From: Caulobacterales bacterium
Lineage (GTDB): Bacteria > Pseudomonadota > Alphaproteobacteria > Caulobacterales > Caulobacteraceae
DNA: 52,478 nt
Direction: 5' to 3'
Assembly (NCBI GenBank): GCA_947474395.1
Contig: CANJID010000026.1
Location: 1-52,478, forward strand
The notes under the pieces were generated by a model. It was not told the DNA's origin and made no database searches. It was given only the letters and a program-made list of their open reading frames with translations. This document shows, in pieces, positions 36,465-45,001 of this stretch. The translations under genes and the position numbers were made by a program. Positions within the stretch are counted from its first letter, which is position 1. Each line of letters begins with the position of its first letter.

Positions 36465-38405
36465 CTAGCGGGCGGCCACCGGACGAGGCGCAGCCGCCGG
36501 AGCCGCCGCGGGCGCGCCGCCGCCGCCAGGACCGCCGAAAGCGGGGCGTTGGGGCGCCAGGGTGGGCATGGTCCCGTCGAGGCCGAACATCCAGATGCCG
36601 TCCCCGCGCTTGCCGTTGGCGAAGGTGCCGCCGCCGGCGTGGACCACGACCCGCTGCTTGCCGTTGTGCATGAAGGTGGTGACGGTGGTGTTGACCCCGG
36701 CGTCGGTCATGAATTCCCACAGCTTGTTGCCGTTGGTCTTGTCCAGCGCCGTCAGCCGCCCGTCGGCGCGGCCGGTGAAGACGACGCCCCCCGCGGTGAC
36801 CACCGACCCGGAGAAGCAGATTTCCCGCCACTGCTGCTGCCAGGCGATCCTGTTGGTCTTGAGATCCACGGCCGTGAACATCCCCCCGCCCGGATAGGAG
36901 GTCTGGCCCCAGCGGCCGCCGTTGTAGCCGCGGCCCGCCACGTAAGGCGCGATGGTCGCGTCGGCGCGGTAGGTCGCCGCCCGGTCGGTGGCGCAGACGT
37001 AGAGGATGTTGGTGGTCGGATCGTAGGAGCTGGGCGGCCAGTTGGCGCCGCCGTTGGTGGAGGGCTTCACCACCACCTCGTCGGTCCAGAACGGGGTGAA
37101 GATGCGCCCGTAGTTGGGCAGATGGGTGGTGCCTGGCTCCAGACGCGCGCCCTCGGGGACGATGTCCACCTGCTGGGGCACCACCGGGTCGCCGATCGGG
37201 TAGGGCTGGGTCTTGGCGGTAGAGAGCCGGGGCTCCTGCGGCACGGGCTTTTCGACGATGCCGATCAGGGGTTTGCCCGTCGCCCGGTCCAGAAGGTAGG
37301 TGAAGCCGGTCTTGCCGACCTGGGCGATGCCCTTGCGCATCTTACCCTTGTAGGGGGCGTCGAACAGCACCACCGGGTTCGGGGCGTCGTAGTCCCAGAT
37401 GTCGTGGTGGATCTCCTGGAAGTGCCAGCGGTACTTGCCCGTCCTGGCCTCGATGGCGAGGATCGACACCGAGAAGAGATTGTCTCCCGCCCGCACGGAG
37501 CCGTGCACGTCCGGTCCCGGGTTGCCGGTGGAGAAGTAGATCAGGCCAAGCTCCGGATCGACGGCCGGGGTCTGCCAGACGGTGGCGCCGCCATGCTCCC
37601 AGGCGTCGGTATTGGCGGGCCAGGTGTCGTGCCCGACCTCGCCCGGCCCCGGCACGGTGAAGAAGGTCCAGACCTTTGCGCCGGTCTTGGCGTTGAAGGC
37701 GTTGACGCGGCCGCGGGCCCCGCCCTCGCCCCCGTTCATGCCCATGATGACCAAGCCGTCGTAGTAGAGCGGCGCGGAGGTGTTGCCGTAGCCGTCCAGG
37801 AAGTTGGCCACCGTGGCGGTCCAGGCCTCCTTGCCGGTCTTCTGGTCGATGGCGATGAGCCGGGAATCCAGGGTGCCGAGGAACACCTTGCCGTCGCCGA
37901 GCGCCACGCCCCGGTTGGAGTGGCCGAGCGCCGAGCCGGCGCGGGGATCGGGCTTGCCGCTGAAGGTCCAGAGGATCTTGCCGCTCTCGATGTCCATGGC
38001 GAAGACGTCGTTGGCGCCGTTGCTGACATAGAGGGTGTCGCCGTAGGCCAGGATCTGGGTCTGGCCGGAGTGGTCCTGGCGCATCCCCGACAGCATGCCG
38101 GTGCGCCAGATCGCCTTCATGTTGGCGACGTTGGAGGTGTTGATCTCCGTCGCGGGCGAATAGCGCTGGTTGAAGATGTTGCCGCCGTTGGTGGGCCAGC
38201 TGTCCGTCGGCAGGGCCGTCAGTTCCTTCGGGGTGAAGGCCGGCGCGAGCTTGATGGTCGAGGGATCGCCGGTCGCTTTGGCGGGCTCGACATAGGGGAA
38301 GGTGGTGGGCAGCTGGGCCAGGGTCGGCGTGCTGGAGGCCAGCCCCAGCGCGGCGACCAGGAAGGCGAACATGGCGGCGCCCGCGAAGCGACTGGATGAC
38401 GGCAT
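36465..38405 (-). CDS. PQQ-dependent quinoprotein dehydrogenase-like beta-propeller protein
   Basis: 646 residues with a signal peptide (about 1-30, ending TPTLA). The body is an eight-bladed propeller with repeats such as NGANDVFAMDIESGKILW and ARGRVNAFNAKTGAKVW, and the catalytic-region segment HHDIWDYDAPNPVVLFD. It resembles periplasmic alcohol dehydrogenases but lacks the adjacent-cysteine pair of methanol and ethanol dehydrogenases and has no fused cytochrome domain; the C-terminus is Gly/Ala/Pro low complexity. The ATG at 38405 starts the signal peptide; an upstream frame extension has none. Electron acceptor and substrate are unknown. Confidence 0.82.
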   Translation of the reverse strand: MPSSSRFAGAAMFAFLVAALGLASSTPTLAQLPTTFPYVEPAKATGDPSTIKLAPAFTPKELTALPTDSWPTNGGNIFNQRYSPATEINTSNVANMKAIWRTGMLSGMRQDHSGQTQILAYGDTLYVSNGANDVFAMDIESGKILWTFSGKPDPRAGSALGHSNRGVALGDGKVFLGTLDSRLIAIDQKTGKEAWTATVANFLDGYGNTSAPLYYDGLVIMGMNGGEGGARGRVNAFNAKTGAKVWTFFTVPGPGEVGHDTWPANTDAWEHGGATVWQTPAVDPELGLIYFSTGNPGPDVHGSVRAGDNLFSVSILAIEARTGKYRWHFQEIHHDIWDYDAPNPVVLFDAPYKGKMRKGIAQVGKTGFTYLLDRATGKPLIGIVEKPVPQEPRLSTAKTQPYPIGDPVVPQQVDIVPEGARLEPGTTHLPNYGRIFTPFWTDEVVVKPSTNGGANWPPSSYDPTTNILYVCATDRAATYRADATIAPYVAGRGYNGGRWGQTSYPGGGMFTAVDLKTNRIAWQQQWREICFSGSVVTAGGVVFTGRADGRLTALDKTNGNKLWEFMTDAGVNTTVTTFMHNGKQRVVVHAGGGTFANGKRGDGIWMFGLDGTMPTLAPQRPAFGGPGGGGAPAAAPAAAPRPVAAR

Positions 38406-38764
38406 AGGTTTCCCCCGATGGCTTCGACGAGCCCTGGGGACAGATAATCGCCGGGAAAGCGCGGCTGGCAAGCGCGAGACGATTTTGCAACTGCGGGTGA
38501 GGGGAGCGCCGCCTCCGCCCGTATGCATTGTCGGAGGCCGGTGATCGGCGCCCAGCGGACGCCCCTGGTTCGTGCTTCATCTCCGTCGCCGTTTATCCAG
38601 GGCGGCGTCCACCCGATCCGCCGCCCTCCTCCCTGAGCTGACTTTCAATCCCCTGCCGGCCTTGCCGGCAGGGGTCTTTTCCTTCGAGAGCCGGGCCGTT
38701 TCAGCAAGCCGCGTTACGCCGCGAGGCTTGCGGCCCCGCGCGGCGGGTTCATACTTGGAGAGTT
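38406..38764. other. 359-base intergenic region without a convincing gene
   Basis: Lies between the divergent quinoprotein and zur genes. No supported protein; two hairpins and a T-rich tail at 38600-38680 suggest a small RNA on the plus strand. The part near 38406-38460 presumably holds the quinoprotein promoter. Confidence 0.5.
38600..38680 (+). ncRNA. candidate small RNA 3' end with orphan terminator
   Basis: Hairpin GGGCGGCG / CGCCGCCC (38600-38626) is followed by an 11-bp perfect stem CCCCTGCCGGC / GCCGGCAGGGG (38650-38674, CTT loop) and TCTTTT. No plus-strand gene ends here, so the terminator is unexplained unless it belongs to an untranslated RNA beginning somewhere between 38410 and 38590. 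The start is not determined. Confidence 0.4.
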
Positions 38765-39274
38765 ATGTCGACGCACTGCGACCACGCCCGTCCCGCACAG
38801 TTGAGCCGAGCCGCCCTGGACAAGGCCCTGGCCAAGGCCGAGGCCCGTTCGGTCGAGACGGGGCGCCGCTTCACGCCCCAGCGCCGTCGCGCCCTGGAGC
38901 TGCTGCTGGAGGCCGGCGCGCCGGTGAAGGCCTACGACCTCCTGCCCCTGCTCGGCGAGGAGGGACAGGTGGTCAAGCCGGCCACCGCCTATCGCGCCCT
39001 GGAGTTCCTGGAGTCGTTGGGCCTGGTCCACCGCATCCCCAGCCTCAACGCCTTCGTCGCCTGCGGCCATGAGCAGCCGTCGCACGCGGCGGCCTTCCTG
39101 ATCTGCGACTGCTGCGGGCTGGTGCAGGAGTTCGAGCCGGCCCTCGATCCCTCGGTCAGCGTCGCCGCGGCTGGAAGCGGGTTCGAAATCGAGTCCCTGG
39201 GGGTCGAGGTCCGCGGCCGCTGCAGGGCCTGCCAGAAGGGCGCCAAGGCGCCGCGGGGCCGGGCGGCGGCCTAG
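38765..39274 (+). CDS. zur: zinc uptake regulator, Fur family
   Basis: 169 residues. Winged-helix DNA-binding N-terminus (FTPQRRRALELLLEAG and VVKPATAYRALEFLESLGLVHRI) and a metal-binding C-terminus with FVACGHEQPSH, CDCC (C114-C117) and CRAC (about 153-156), the structural zinc cysteines of Zur. GGAGAG lies just before the ATG. The stop overlaps that of a convergent ZnuD-like receptor gene whose promoter has Zur-type palindromes, which supports Zur over Fur. Confidence 0.9.
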   Translation: MSTHCDHARPAQLSRAALDKALAKAEARSVETGRRFTPQRRRALELLLEAGAPVKAYDLLPLLGEEGQVVKPATAYRALEFLESLGLVHRIPSLNAFVACGHEQPSHAAAFLICDCCGLVQEFEPALDPSVSVAAAGSGFEIESLGVEVRGRCRACQKGAKAPRGRAAA

Positions 39275-41370
39275 AAACTGTAGGCTGCGCCCACCCGTAC
39301 CGTCCTGCCGGGCAGGGGGGCGATGTCCTTCAGGAACGAGGCGTGCTCGCGGGCCTCCTGGTTGGTCAGGTTGCGGCCCTCCAGGAACAGCTTCACCGCC
39401 CTTTCGTGGAACGGCTTGTAGGAGACCCGCGCCTCCACCGTGGTGTAGGCGCCCGTTGGCAGCTCCAGGGGCGCGATCCGGTCCTGGGCGGCGACGTGGC
39501 GGACCTCGACCTGCGCGTCGACATGGACGCTCTCGAACACGGCGCGTCCCGTGAGGGACCAGGGCGGGATGCGGGCGGGGACGCCCCGGTCCGTGTCGGC
39601 CCGCACCCAGTCGTAGGCGCCTTCGAGCGACAGGGACCGGCCGCCGCCCCGCCAGACCGGATAGGAGCCCTCGACCTCGGCGCCGACGAAATCGGCTCCG
39701 GTGCGGCGGAACTGATAGACCGGCAAGCCGTCCTCGACCGCTCCCGTACGGACCTCGTCGATGAACGAGCTGTAGTCGGCCTTGTAGAGATGGGCCTCCG
39801 CCCGGCCCCGCATCCCGGTGTAGCGCAGGGTCGCCTCGACCGAGGTCACGGTCTCCTTGCCCAGGGTCGGATCGCCGAGCTCGTAGCCCCCCGTTCCCGG
39901 GTGCGGCCCGTCGGCGAACAGCTCGAACTCCGTGGGGGCGCGGCTGTTGTGGGCGACGCTGACCGAGACGAACCAGTCCTTCGTGGGGCGATAGAAGACC
40001 GCCCCCGACGCGGACAGATTGGTGAAGCGCCGGCTGTCCGGGCCGGTGCGCCAGTCGACGCCATAGGCGGCCGCGGCGGCGCTCGTGGGCCTGGCAGCCA
40101 GGCCATCGGCGGTCAGACTGCGCCTGTCGACCCGAAGGCCGCCCTCGACGCCCCAGACGCCGCTGTCGAAGCGCTGCAGGGTGAAGATCCCGCCTTCGCG
40201 CACCGCGGTCGAAGGGATGAATGCCTCGTCGCCGAGGGCGCTCAAGCGCCGCCCCAGCCCCTGGAAACCCACCGCGCCCTGCCAGCCGTCGTGCTCGCCC
40301 TGGACCAGCTCCAGCCGGCCCTCCGCGCCGCTGGAGAGGAACTGCGTGCCGATGCCGCCGGTCGCGGCGTCGATCTCGGCGTGCCGGTAGTCCGCCCAGC
40401 CGATCTGCAGCCGGGCCTGGTCGAAGGGCCCGAAGGCGAGGGCGTGCTCGCCCTTGATGTCGATGCGGGTCTGTTTCAGGTCGATGGTCACCGGCCCCTC
40501 CGCGTCCGGATCGGGCGGGCCGACGGGAACGACTTGCGCGTAGGGGATGCCGTAGTCGGTCAGGGTGCGCTTGATCGAGACGCCCAGGAAGCCGCCTGCG
40601 CCGACGTAGGAAATCCCGCCGCCGTAAGCGGTCATGTCGACCCCGCTGTTCAGCACCTTGCGGTCGCCCGCCGGGATCAGTCCTGCCGCCGCCGCCAGCC
40701 GCCCCGAGACCGGATCGACCGGGACGGCGTAGTCGTCGCTGCGCCTGCGCACCGCGTCCAGGGCCACCACCCAGGGGCCGCTTCCCGCCTTGACCCCGCC
40801 GGAGAGGGCGCGGCTGTCGTCCCCCGTGCCGTAGGAGGCGGAGACCCGCCCCTCCGCTCCATGCGTGGCCGGCGTGGAGGGCGTGCGGTCGTCGATGATG
40901 TTGACCACGCCGCCGATCCCCGATCCCCCGTAGGCCAGGGTGGAGGGGCCGCGCAGCACCTCGATGCGGGAGGCTTCCCCCGGCTCGGAGGCGACGGCGT
41001 GGTCGGGGGAGAGGGCGCTGGCGTCCACCAGCCCCACCCCGTTCTGCAGGATCAGCACCCGGGGGCCGGACAGGCCGCGGATGATCGGCCGGCTGGCCCC
41101 CGGACCGTAGTTGGTCGAGCGCAGCCCCGGCAGGCCGCTCAGCATGTCGCCGATGCCCGCGGGGACGGCGGTGTCGAGGGCGGCGCGGGTGACGATGTCG
41201 ATGCTGGTGGTCGCCGAATTGATCGACACCGGATAGGGCGCGGCCGTGACCACCACCTCGACGGCCTCGGCGTCGGGGGCCTGCGCCCAGGCCGGGAAGG
41301 CAAGAAAGGCCGGGGAGGCCAGGAGCGCAGCGGCGCCGGCCGCGGTGAAAAGGACGCCTCGGACCGACAT
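39271..41370 (-). CDS. TonB-dependent receptor, ZnuD-like (probable zinc uptake)
   Basis: 699-residue outer-membrane receptor. Signal peptide to about residue 30 (FPAWAQA), TonB-box-like VEVVVTAAP, plug domain with GASRPIIRGLSGPRVLILQNG and SRIEVLRGPSTLAYGGSGIGGVVNIID, and a 22-strand barrel with the ZnuD-like segment HNSRAPTEFELFADGPHPGTGGYELGDPTL, ending in a C-terminal aromatic (AYSF). It probably imports zinc; two Zur boxes lie upstream and zur is convergent with overlapping stops. Confidence 0.88.
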   Translation of the reverse strand: MSVRGVLFTAAGAAALLASPAFLAFPAWAQAPDAEAVEVVVTAAPYPVSINSATTSIDIVTRAALDTAVPAGIGDMLSGLPGLRSTNYGPGASRPIIRGLSGPRVLILQNGVGLVDASALSPDHAVASEPGEASRIEVLRGPSTLAYGGSGIGGVVNIIDDRTPSTPATHGAEGRVSASYGTGDDSRALSGGVKAGSGPWVVALDAVRRRSDDYAVPVDPVSGRLAAAAGLIPAGDRKVLNSGVDMTAYGGGISYVGAGGFLGVSIKRTLTDYGIPYAQVVPVGPPDPDAEGPVTIDLKQTRIDIKGEHALAFGPFDQARLQIGWADYRHAEIDAATGGIGTQFLSSGAEGRLELVQGEHDGWQGAVGFQGLGRRLSALGDEAFIPSTAVREGGIFTLQRFDSGVWGVEGGLRVDRRSLTADGLAARPTSAAAAAYGVDWRTGPDSRRFTNLSASGAVFYRPTKDWFVSVSVAHNSRAPTEFELFADGPHPGTGGYELGDPTLGKETVTSVEATLRYTGMRGRAEAHLYKADYSSFIDEVRTGAVEDGLPVYQFRRTGADFVGAEVEGSYPVWRGGGRSLSLEGAYDWVRADTDRGVPARIPPWSLTGRAVFESVHVDAQVEVRHVAAQDRIAPLELPTGAYTTVEARVSYKPFHERAVKLFLEGRNLTNQEAREHASFLKDIAPLPGRTVRVGAAYSF

Positions 41371-41406
41371 GGGAAAGCTCCGCGCTGAACGCTTCGCTTT
41401 CCCAAT

Positions 41407-41418
41407 ATGTTATAACAT
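41407..41418. promoter_or_regulatory. Zur box 1
   Basis: Perfect 12-bp palindrome ATGTTATAACAT, 37 bases upstream of the receptor start. Fits the alphaproteobacterial Zur operator (GTTATAACAT type). Confidence 0.7.
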
Positions 41419-41436
41419 CACAGAGTCAACGGACGA

Positions 41437-41451
41437 TGTTATAATATAACA
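41437..41451. promoter_or_regulatory. Zur box 2
   Basis: Perfect 7-1-7 palindrome TGTTATA-A-TATAACA, conspicuous in GC-rich surroundings and centred about 32 bases from box 1 (three helical turns). Confidence 0.75.
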
Positions 41452-41482
41452 CTTCGGCCTCGATCCGCCTCAACCCGGGCCC

Positions 41483-43072
41483 TCAGACCGCCACGGCGCC
41501 GGGTTTTCCGTCCTCGACCACGAAGCGCTGCAGGGTGCGGACCGTGGCCTTGGGGTCGGCGCGGTCTGAGATGGCCTGGAAGCGTGTCTCCATCCGGTCG
41601 CGGCCGATCTCGAAGCCGATGTAGCCGCGGGTGGTTTCGTCGAAGAACTTGATGTGCGGGCTGCGCGCCATGACGCCGGCGTAGGGCGAGCCGGCCGGCG
41701 GGTTCTGGGTGACGGCGGTGGTGACGAACTCGGTGGCGATGGTGCGCGCAGCGGGGTCGGCGAAGTCGGCCTTGAGGTCGGTGTTGAAGAAGCAGTGCAC
41801 GTCGCCGCCGAAGAACACCGGGTTGCGGGCCTTCGAGCCGGCCAGGGCGGCCAGCATGCGGTCGCGGTTGGCGGCGTAGCCGTCCCAGCTGTCGGTGAAG
41901 TAGCCGAAGCCCCCGCCGGGCGCGTGTTCGAGCGCCGGCGCCACCAGGAGGTCCTGGGCGATCACGGTCCAGCGGGCGCCGCCGCGCTTGAAGCCCTTGT
42001 AGAGCCAGTCTTCCTGGGCGGCGCCGAGCATGGTCCGGGTGGGATCGGTGCGGTTCGCGCACTCCGCGTCCTTGGCCACATGGCCGCGGCGGGAGGTGGG
42101 GCTGGCGCAGGCCTGGATCGAGCGGTACTGGCGCCCGTCCAGAACGGTGATGTCCGCCAGGTCGCCGAAGCCCATCCGGCGATAGATCCGCATGTCGGGC
42201 CCGTTCGGCCGGTGATGCCGGCGCAGCGGCATGTGCTCGTAGAAGGCCCGGTAGCCGGCGGCGCGGCGGGCCAGCATCTGCGTCTGGCTGATCGAGACGT
42301 CCTGGGACCAGGCGCCGCTGTAGTCGTTCTGCACCTCGTGGTCGTCCCAGGTGACGACGGAGGGGGCGACAGCATGAAGGGCCTGCAGGTCCGGGTCGGT
42401 CTTGTACTGGGCGTAGCGGACGCGAAAGCCCGCCAGATCGACCACGTCCTCGTCGCGCTCGTGCAGGCGCACGTTCTCGCGGCCTCGATCGCCCCGGTAG
42501 CTGTACTCGTAGATGTAGTCGCCCAGGAAGAAGGCCAGGTCCGGCTCCTCGGCGGCCATGTGGCGGTAGGCGCTGAACCAGCCGAGTTCGTAGTGGGCGC
42601 AGGAACAGGCCACGACCTTCAGCCGGTCCATCCGGGCCCCGGGGCGCGGCGCGGTGCGGGCGCGGCCGACCGGGCTCTGAGCCCCCATGGCGGTGAAGCG
42701 ATACCAGTAGGGCCGGTCGGGCTGGAGACCGCCGACCTCCACGTGGACCGAATGGACGAAGCCGGCGTCGGCGACGGCGCGTCCCTTCGCCGCCGTCTGG
42801 CGCATGGCGGGGTCGCGCGCCACTTCCCAGTCTACCGTCACAGCTGAGGACATGCCTCCGAGGCCGTCCTTGGCGAGGGGGTCGGGGGCGAGGCGGGTCC
42901 AGAGGACGAAGCCGTCGGGAAGCGGGTCGCCCGACGCCACGCCCAGGGTGAAGGGATCGATCGAGGAGGGCGCCGCCCGCAACAGGCCGGGAGCGGCCAG
43001 CACGCCGGTCGCCGCGCCGGCGCCGAGCAGCAGGCCCCGGCGGGTAGGCGCGCCTGGAACGATGAGCGTCAT
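41483..43072 (-). CDS. phoD: alkaline phosphatase D family protein
   Basis: 529 residues. Twin-arginine signal PTRRGLLLGAGAA (10-22) directs folded export. PhoD N-terminal domain (FTLGVASGDPLPDGFVLWTRLAP) then the metallophosphatase with DLAFFLGDYIYEYS, TWDDHEVQNDY and VFFGGDVHCFF, which supply Fe/Ca ligands. It hydrolyses phosphate mono- and diesters in the periplasm. The ATG at 43072 is selected by the Tat signal; the frame is open far upstream over the antisense CDF gene, which is not coding there. Confidence 0.9.
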   Translation of the reverse strand: MTLIVPGAPTRRGLLLGAGAATGVLAAPGLLRAAPSSIDPFTLGVASGDPLPDGFVLWTRLAPDPLAKDGLGGMSSAVTVDWEVARDPAMRQTAAKGRAVADAGFVHSVHVEVGGLQPDRPYWYRFTAMGAQSPVGRARTAPRPGARMDRLKVVACSCAHYELGWFSAYRHMAAEEPDLAFFLGDYIYEYSYRGDRGRENVRLHERDEDVVDLAGFRVRYAQYKTDPDLQALHAVAPSVVTWDDHEVQNDYSGAWSQDVSISQTQMLARRAAGYRAFYEHMPLRRHHRPNGPDMRIYRRMGFGDLADITVLDGRQYRSIQACASPTSRRGHVAKDAECANRTDPTRTMLGAAQEDWLYKGFKRGGARWTVIAQDLLVAPALEHAPGGGFGYFTDSWDGYAANRDRMLAALAGSKARNPVFFGGDVHCFFNTDLKADFADPAARTIATEFVTTAVTQNPPAGSPYAGVMARSPHIKFFDETTRGYIGFEIGRDRMETRFQAISDRADPKATVRTLQRFVVEDGKPGAVAV

Positions 43073-43225
43073 TGGGACTCCGGCGCCGGTGCTTTGACCT
43101 GTCTCAAGCCACATCGCGACATTAGCGTGAAGCTTGGCCGCGCGCGCGGGCGTTCCGGCTTGCTGGCCGGGCGCGCGGCCCCTTATTGGTGGGGCCGATC
43201 CGGGCAAGAGTGGAGCGCTTCGTTC

Positions 43226-44311
43226 ATGGCGGCCAAGGCCAAGACATCGCCTGCATCGCCTACGCGCATCTGCGAGGCCGGCGCCTTCCTGGGCGCTCAC
43301 CACGATCGCAACGAGCAGCGCACCTGGCTGGTGGTGGGCGTGGCCTCTCTGATGATGGTGGCCGAGATCGCCGGGGGCTCGATCTTCGGCTCCATGGCCC
43401 TGGTGGCGGACGGCTGGCACATGTCGACCCATGCGGGGGCCCTGACGGTGGCGGCGCTCGCCTATCGTTACGCCCGCAATCACGCCTTCGACGGACGCTT
43501 CGCCTTCGGCACCGGCAAGGTGGGCGAGCTCGCCGGCTTCGCCAGCGCGGTGGTGCTGGGGGTGATCGCCCTCCTGATCGGCTGGGAGTCGGTCGGGCGG
43601 CTGGTGCACCCCAGGCCGATCCACTTCAGCGAGGCGACCCTGATCGCCGTCATCGGCCTCCTGGTGAACCTGGCGAGCGCCTGGCTGCTGCACCAGGGCG
43701 ATCACGATCACGGGCACAGCCACGCAGCGCACGATCACGACGACGACCACGATCACGACGATCACGACGACCATGCCCACGACCACGGCCGGGAGGGCAT
43801 ACAGGCGGAGGTCGCCGAACTGACCGCCTTCCTGGGCGAGGGCGAAGACCTGGACCACCAGGCCCACCACCGGGACAACAACCTGCGGGCCGCCTATCTG
43901 CACGTGGTCGCCGACGCCCTGACCTCGGTCCTGGCCATCTCCGGCCTGCTGTGCGGCTGGTTCCTGGGCTGGGTGTGGATGGACCCCCTGATCGGCGTGA
44001 TCGGCGGGCTGGTGATCGCCCAGTGGTCCTGGTCGCTGATGCGGGCGGCGGGGGCCTCGCTCCTGGACGTGACGGCCGACCCGCGCCTGCCCGCGGCGGT
44101 GCGCAAGCGACTGGAGACCGCTGGCGACAAGGTCTGCGACCTGCACCTGTGGCGGCTCGGCCCCGGGCATCAGGCCCTGGTGGTGTCGATCGAATCGGAA
44201 AATCCGGCCGAGCCGGAGGCCTACAAGGCCAGGCTCGCGGGCCTGCCCGGTCTCAGCCATGTCACCGTGGAAGTGAACCGCGGCCGGAGATCAACTCCGG
44301 CCGCGGCCTGA
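43226..44311 (+). CDS. CDF cation efflux transporter with His-rich loop (DmeF-like)
   Basis: 361 residues, six transmembrane helices. Metal-site motifs ALVADGWHMSTH (helix 2) and HVVADALTSVLA (helix 5) are intact, and the loop between helices 4 and 5 is a dense His/Asp stretch (about 167-193, with runs like HDHDDDHDHDDH). The His-rich loop and the D-x3-H changes resemble the DmeF Co/Ni exporters, but Zn or Cd export is possible. ATG at 43226. Terminator overlaps the stop. Confidence 0.88.
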   Translation: MAAKAKTSPASPTRICEAGAFLGAHHDRNEQRTWLVVGVASLMMVAEIAGGSIFGSMALVADGWHMSTHAGALTVAALAYRYARNHAFDGRFAFGTGKVGELAGFASAVVLGVIALLIGWESVGRLVHPRPIHFSEATLIAVIGLLVNLASAWLLHQGDHDHGHSHAAHDHDDDHDHDDHDDHAHDHGREGIQAEVAELTAFLGEGEDLDHQAHHRDNNLRAAYLHVVADALTSVLAISGLLCGWFLGWVWMDPLIGVIGGLVIAQWSWSLMRAAGASLLDVTADPRLPAAVRKRLETAGDKVCDLHLWRLGPGHQALVVSIESENPAEPEAYKARLAGLPGLSHVTVEVNRGRRSTPAAA

Positions 44312-44318
44312 GTTTTTT
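44280..44318 (+). terminator. terminator overlapping the CDF gene stop
   Basis: 10-bp stem GCGGCCGGAG / CTCCGGCCGC (loop ATCAA), eight bases, then TTTTTT. The hairpin is inside the last codons and the T run overlaps the convergent infA stop. Confidence 0.7.
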
Positions 44319-44586
44319 AGCGGCGGCGCACGAAGGGTGTGCGCGGCACGCCGGGTCCCGGCCCTTCGGCCTTGTGGCGGAAGGTGATGCGCGCCTTCGA
44401 CAGGTCGTAAGGCGTCATCTCCACCGTCACGCGATCGCCGACCAGGGTGCGGATCTTGTTCCGCTTCATGCGGCCGGCCGTGTAGGCCAGCACCATGTGG
44501 TCATTGTCGAGCTTCACCCGGTAGCGTCCTTCGGGCAGCAGCTCGGTGACCACGCCTTCGAACTCGAGGAAGTCTTCTTTCGACAT
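44317..44586 (-). CDS. infA: translation initiation factor IF-1
   Basis: 89-residue OB-fold factor that binds the ribosomal A site. Core [39 protein letters not shown] and [13 protein letters not shown] is intact; a C-terminal extension of about 17 residues ([14 protein letters not shown]) goes beyond the usual 72. It begins one base after the cspA stop, with no clear own ribosome site, so translation is probably coupled to cspA. Confidence 0.95.
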   Translation of the reverse strand: MSKEDFLEFEGVVTELLPEGRYRVKLDNDHMVLAYTAGRMKRNKIRTLVGDRVTVEMTPYDLSKARITFRHKAEGPGPGVPRTPFVRRR

Positions 44587-44587
44587 G

Positions 44588-44797
44588 TCAGAGCGGCTTC
44601 AGGTTTGCGGCGGCCGTCTTGCCCTTACGGGGATCGTTTTCCAGATCGTACGAAATCTTCTGGCCTTCGTTCAGGCTGGACAGACCTGAGCGCTCCACTG
44701 CCGAGATGTGCACGAACACATCCGGGCCACCCTCGTCAGGCTGGATAAAGCCGAAACCCTTGGTGGCGTTGAACCACTTTACGACGCCTTGAGCCAT
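44588..44797 (-). CDS. cold-shock protein, CspA family
   Basis: 69-residue OB-fold RNA chaperone with RNP1 KGFGFI and RNP2 VFVHI, beginning [20 protein letters not shown] precedes the ATG at 44797. About 200 bases separate it from the upstream helicase gene, leaving room for a long 5' leader as in many csp genes. infA follows directly. Confidence 0.95.
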   Translation of the reverse strand: MAQGVVKWFNATKGFGFIQPDEGGPDVFVHISAVERSGLSSLNEGQKISYDLENDPRKGKTAAANLKPL

Positions 44798-45001
44798 CTT
44801 GGCCCTCCCGTGATGTTGCGACCGCCGATTGCCGGGCGGCCGGATCGAAATCTGGTTCGGGGCGGCTGCCAGACCGATCGCATCAGCGGGCGGGTAGAAG
44901 CAGATCGCAACAGAGGTCGATTCCGCCCCGTCCATAGGTGAACGCGGGGAAAAATTCCAGCCGCTAAGATGACGGCCGGAACTTCGATCCCTGGCCGTCC
45001 C

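Noticed and set aside
36549-38399. 616-codon open frame antisense to the quinoprotein
   Set aside because: Shadow frame with no domain; the other strand is a clear beta-propeller gene.
39343-41388. 681-codon open frame antisense to the TonB receptor
   Set aside because: Shadow frame; the receptor strand has signal peptide, plug and barrel motifs.
43727-43800. short-repeat array (possible CRISPR or satellite) in the CDF gene
   Set aside because: Repeated GAT-CAC codons encoding the His/Asp-rich metal loop of the transporter.
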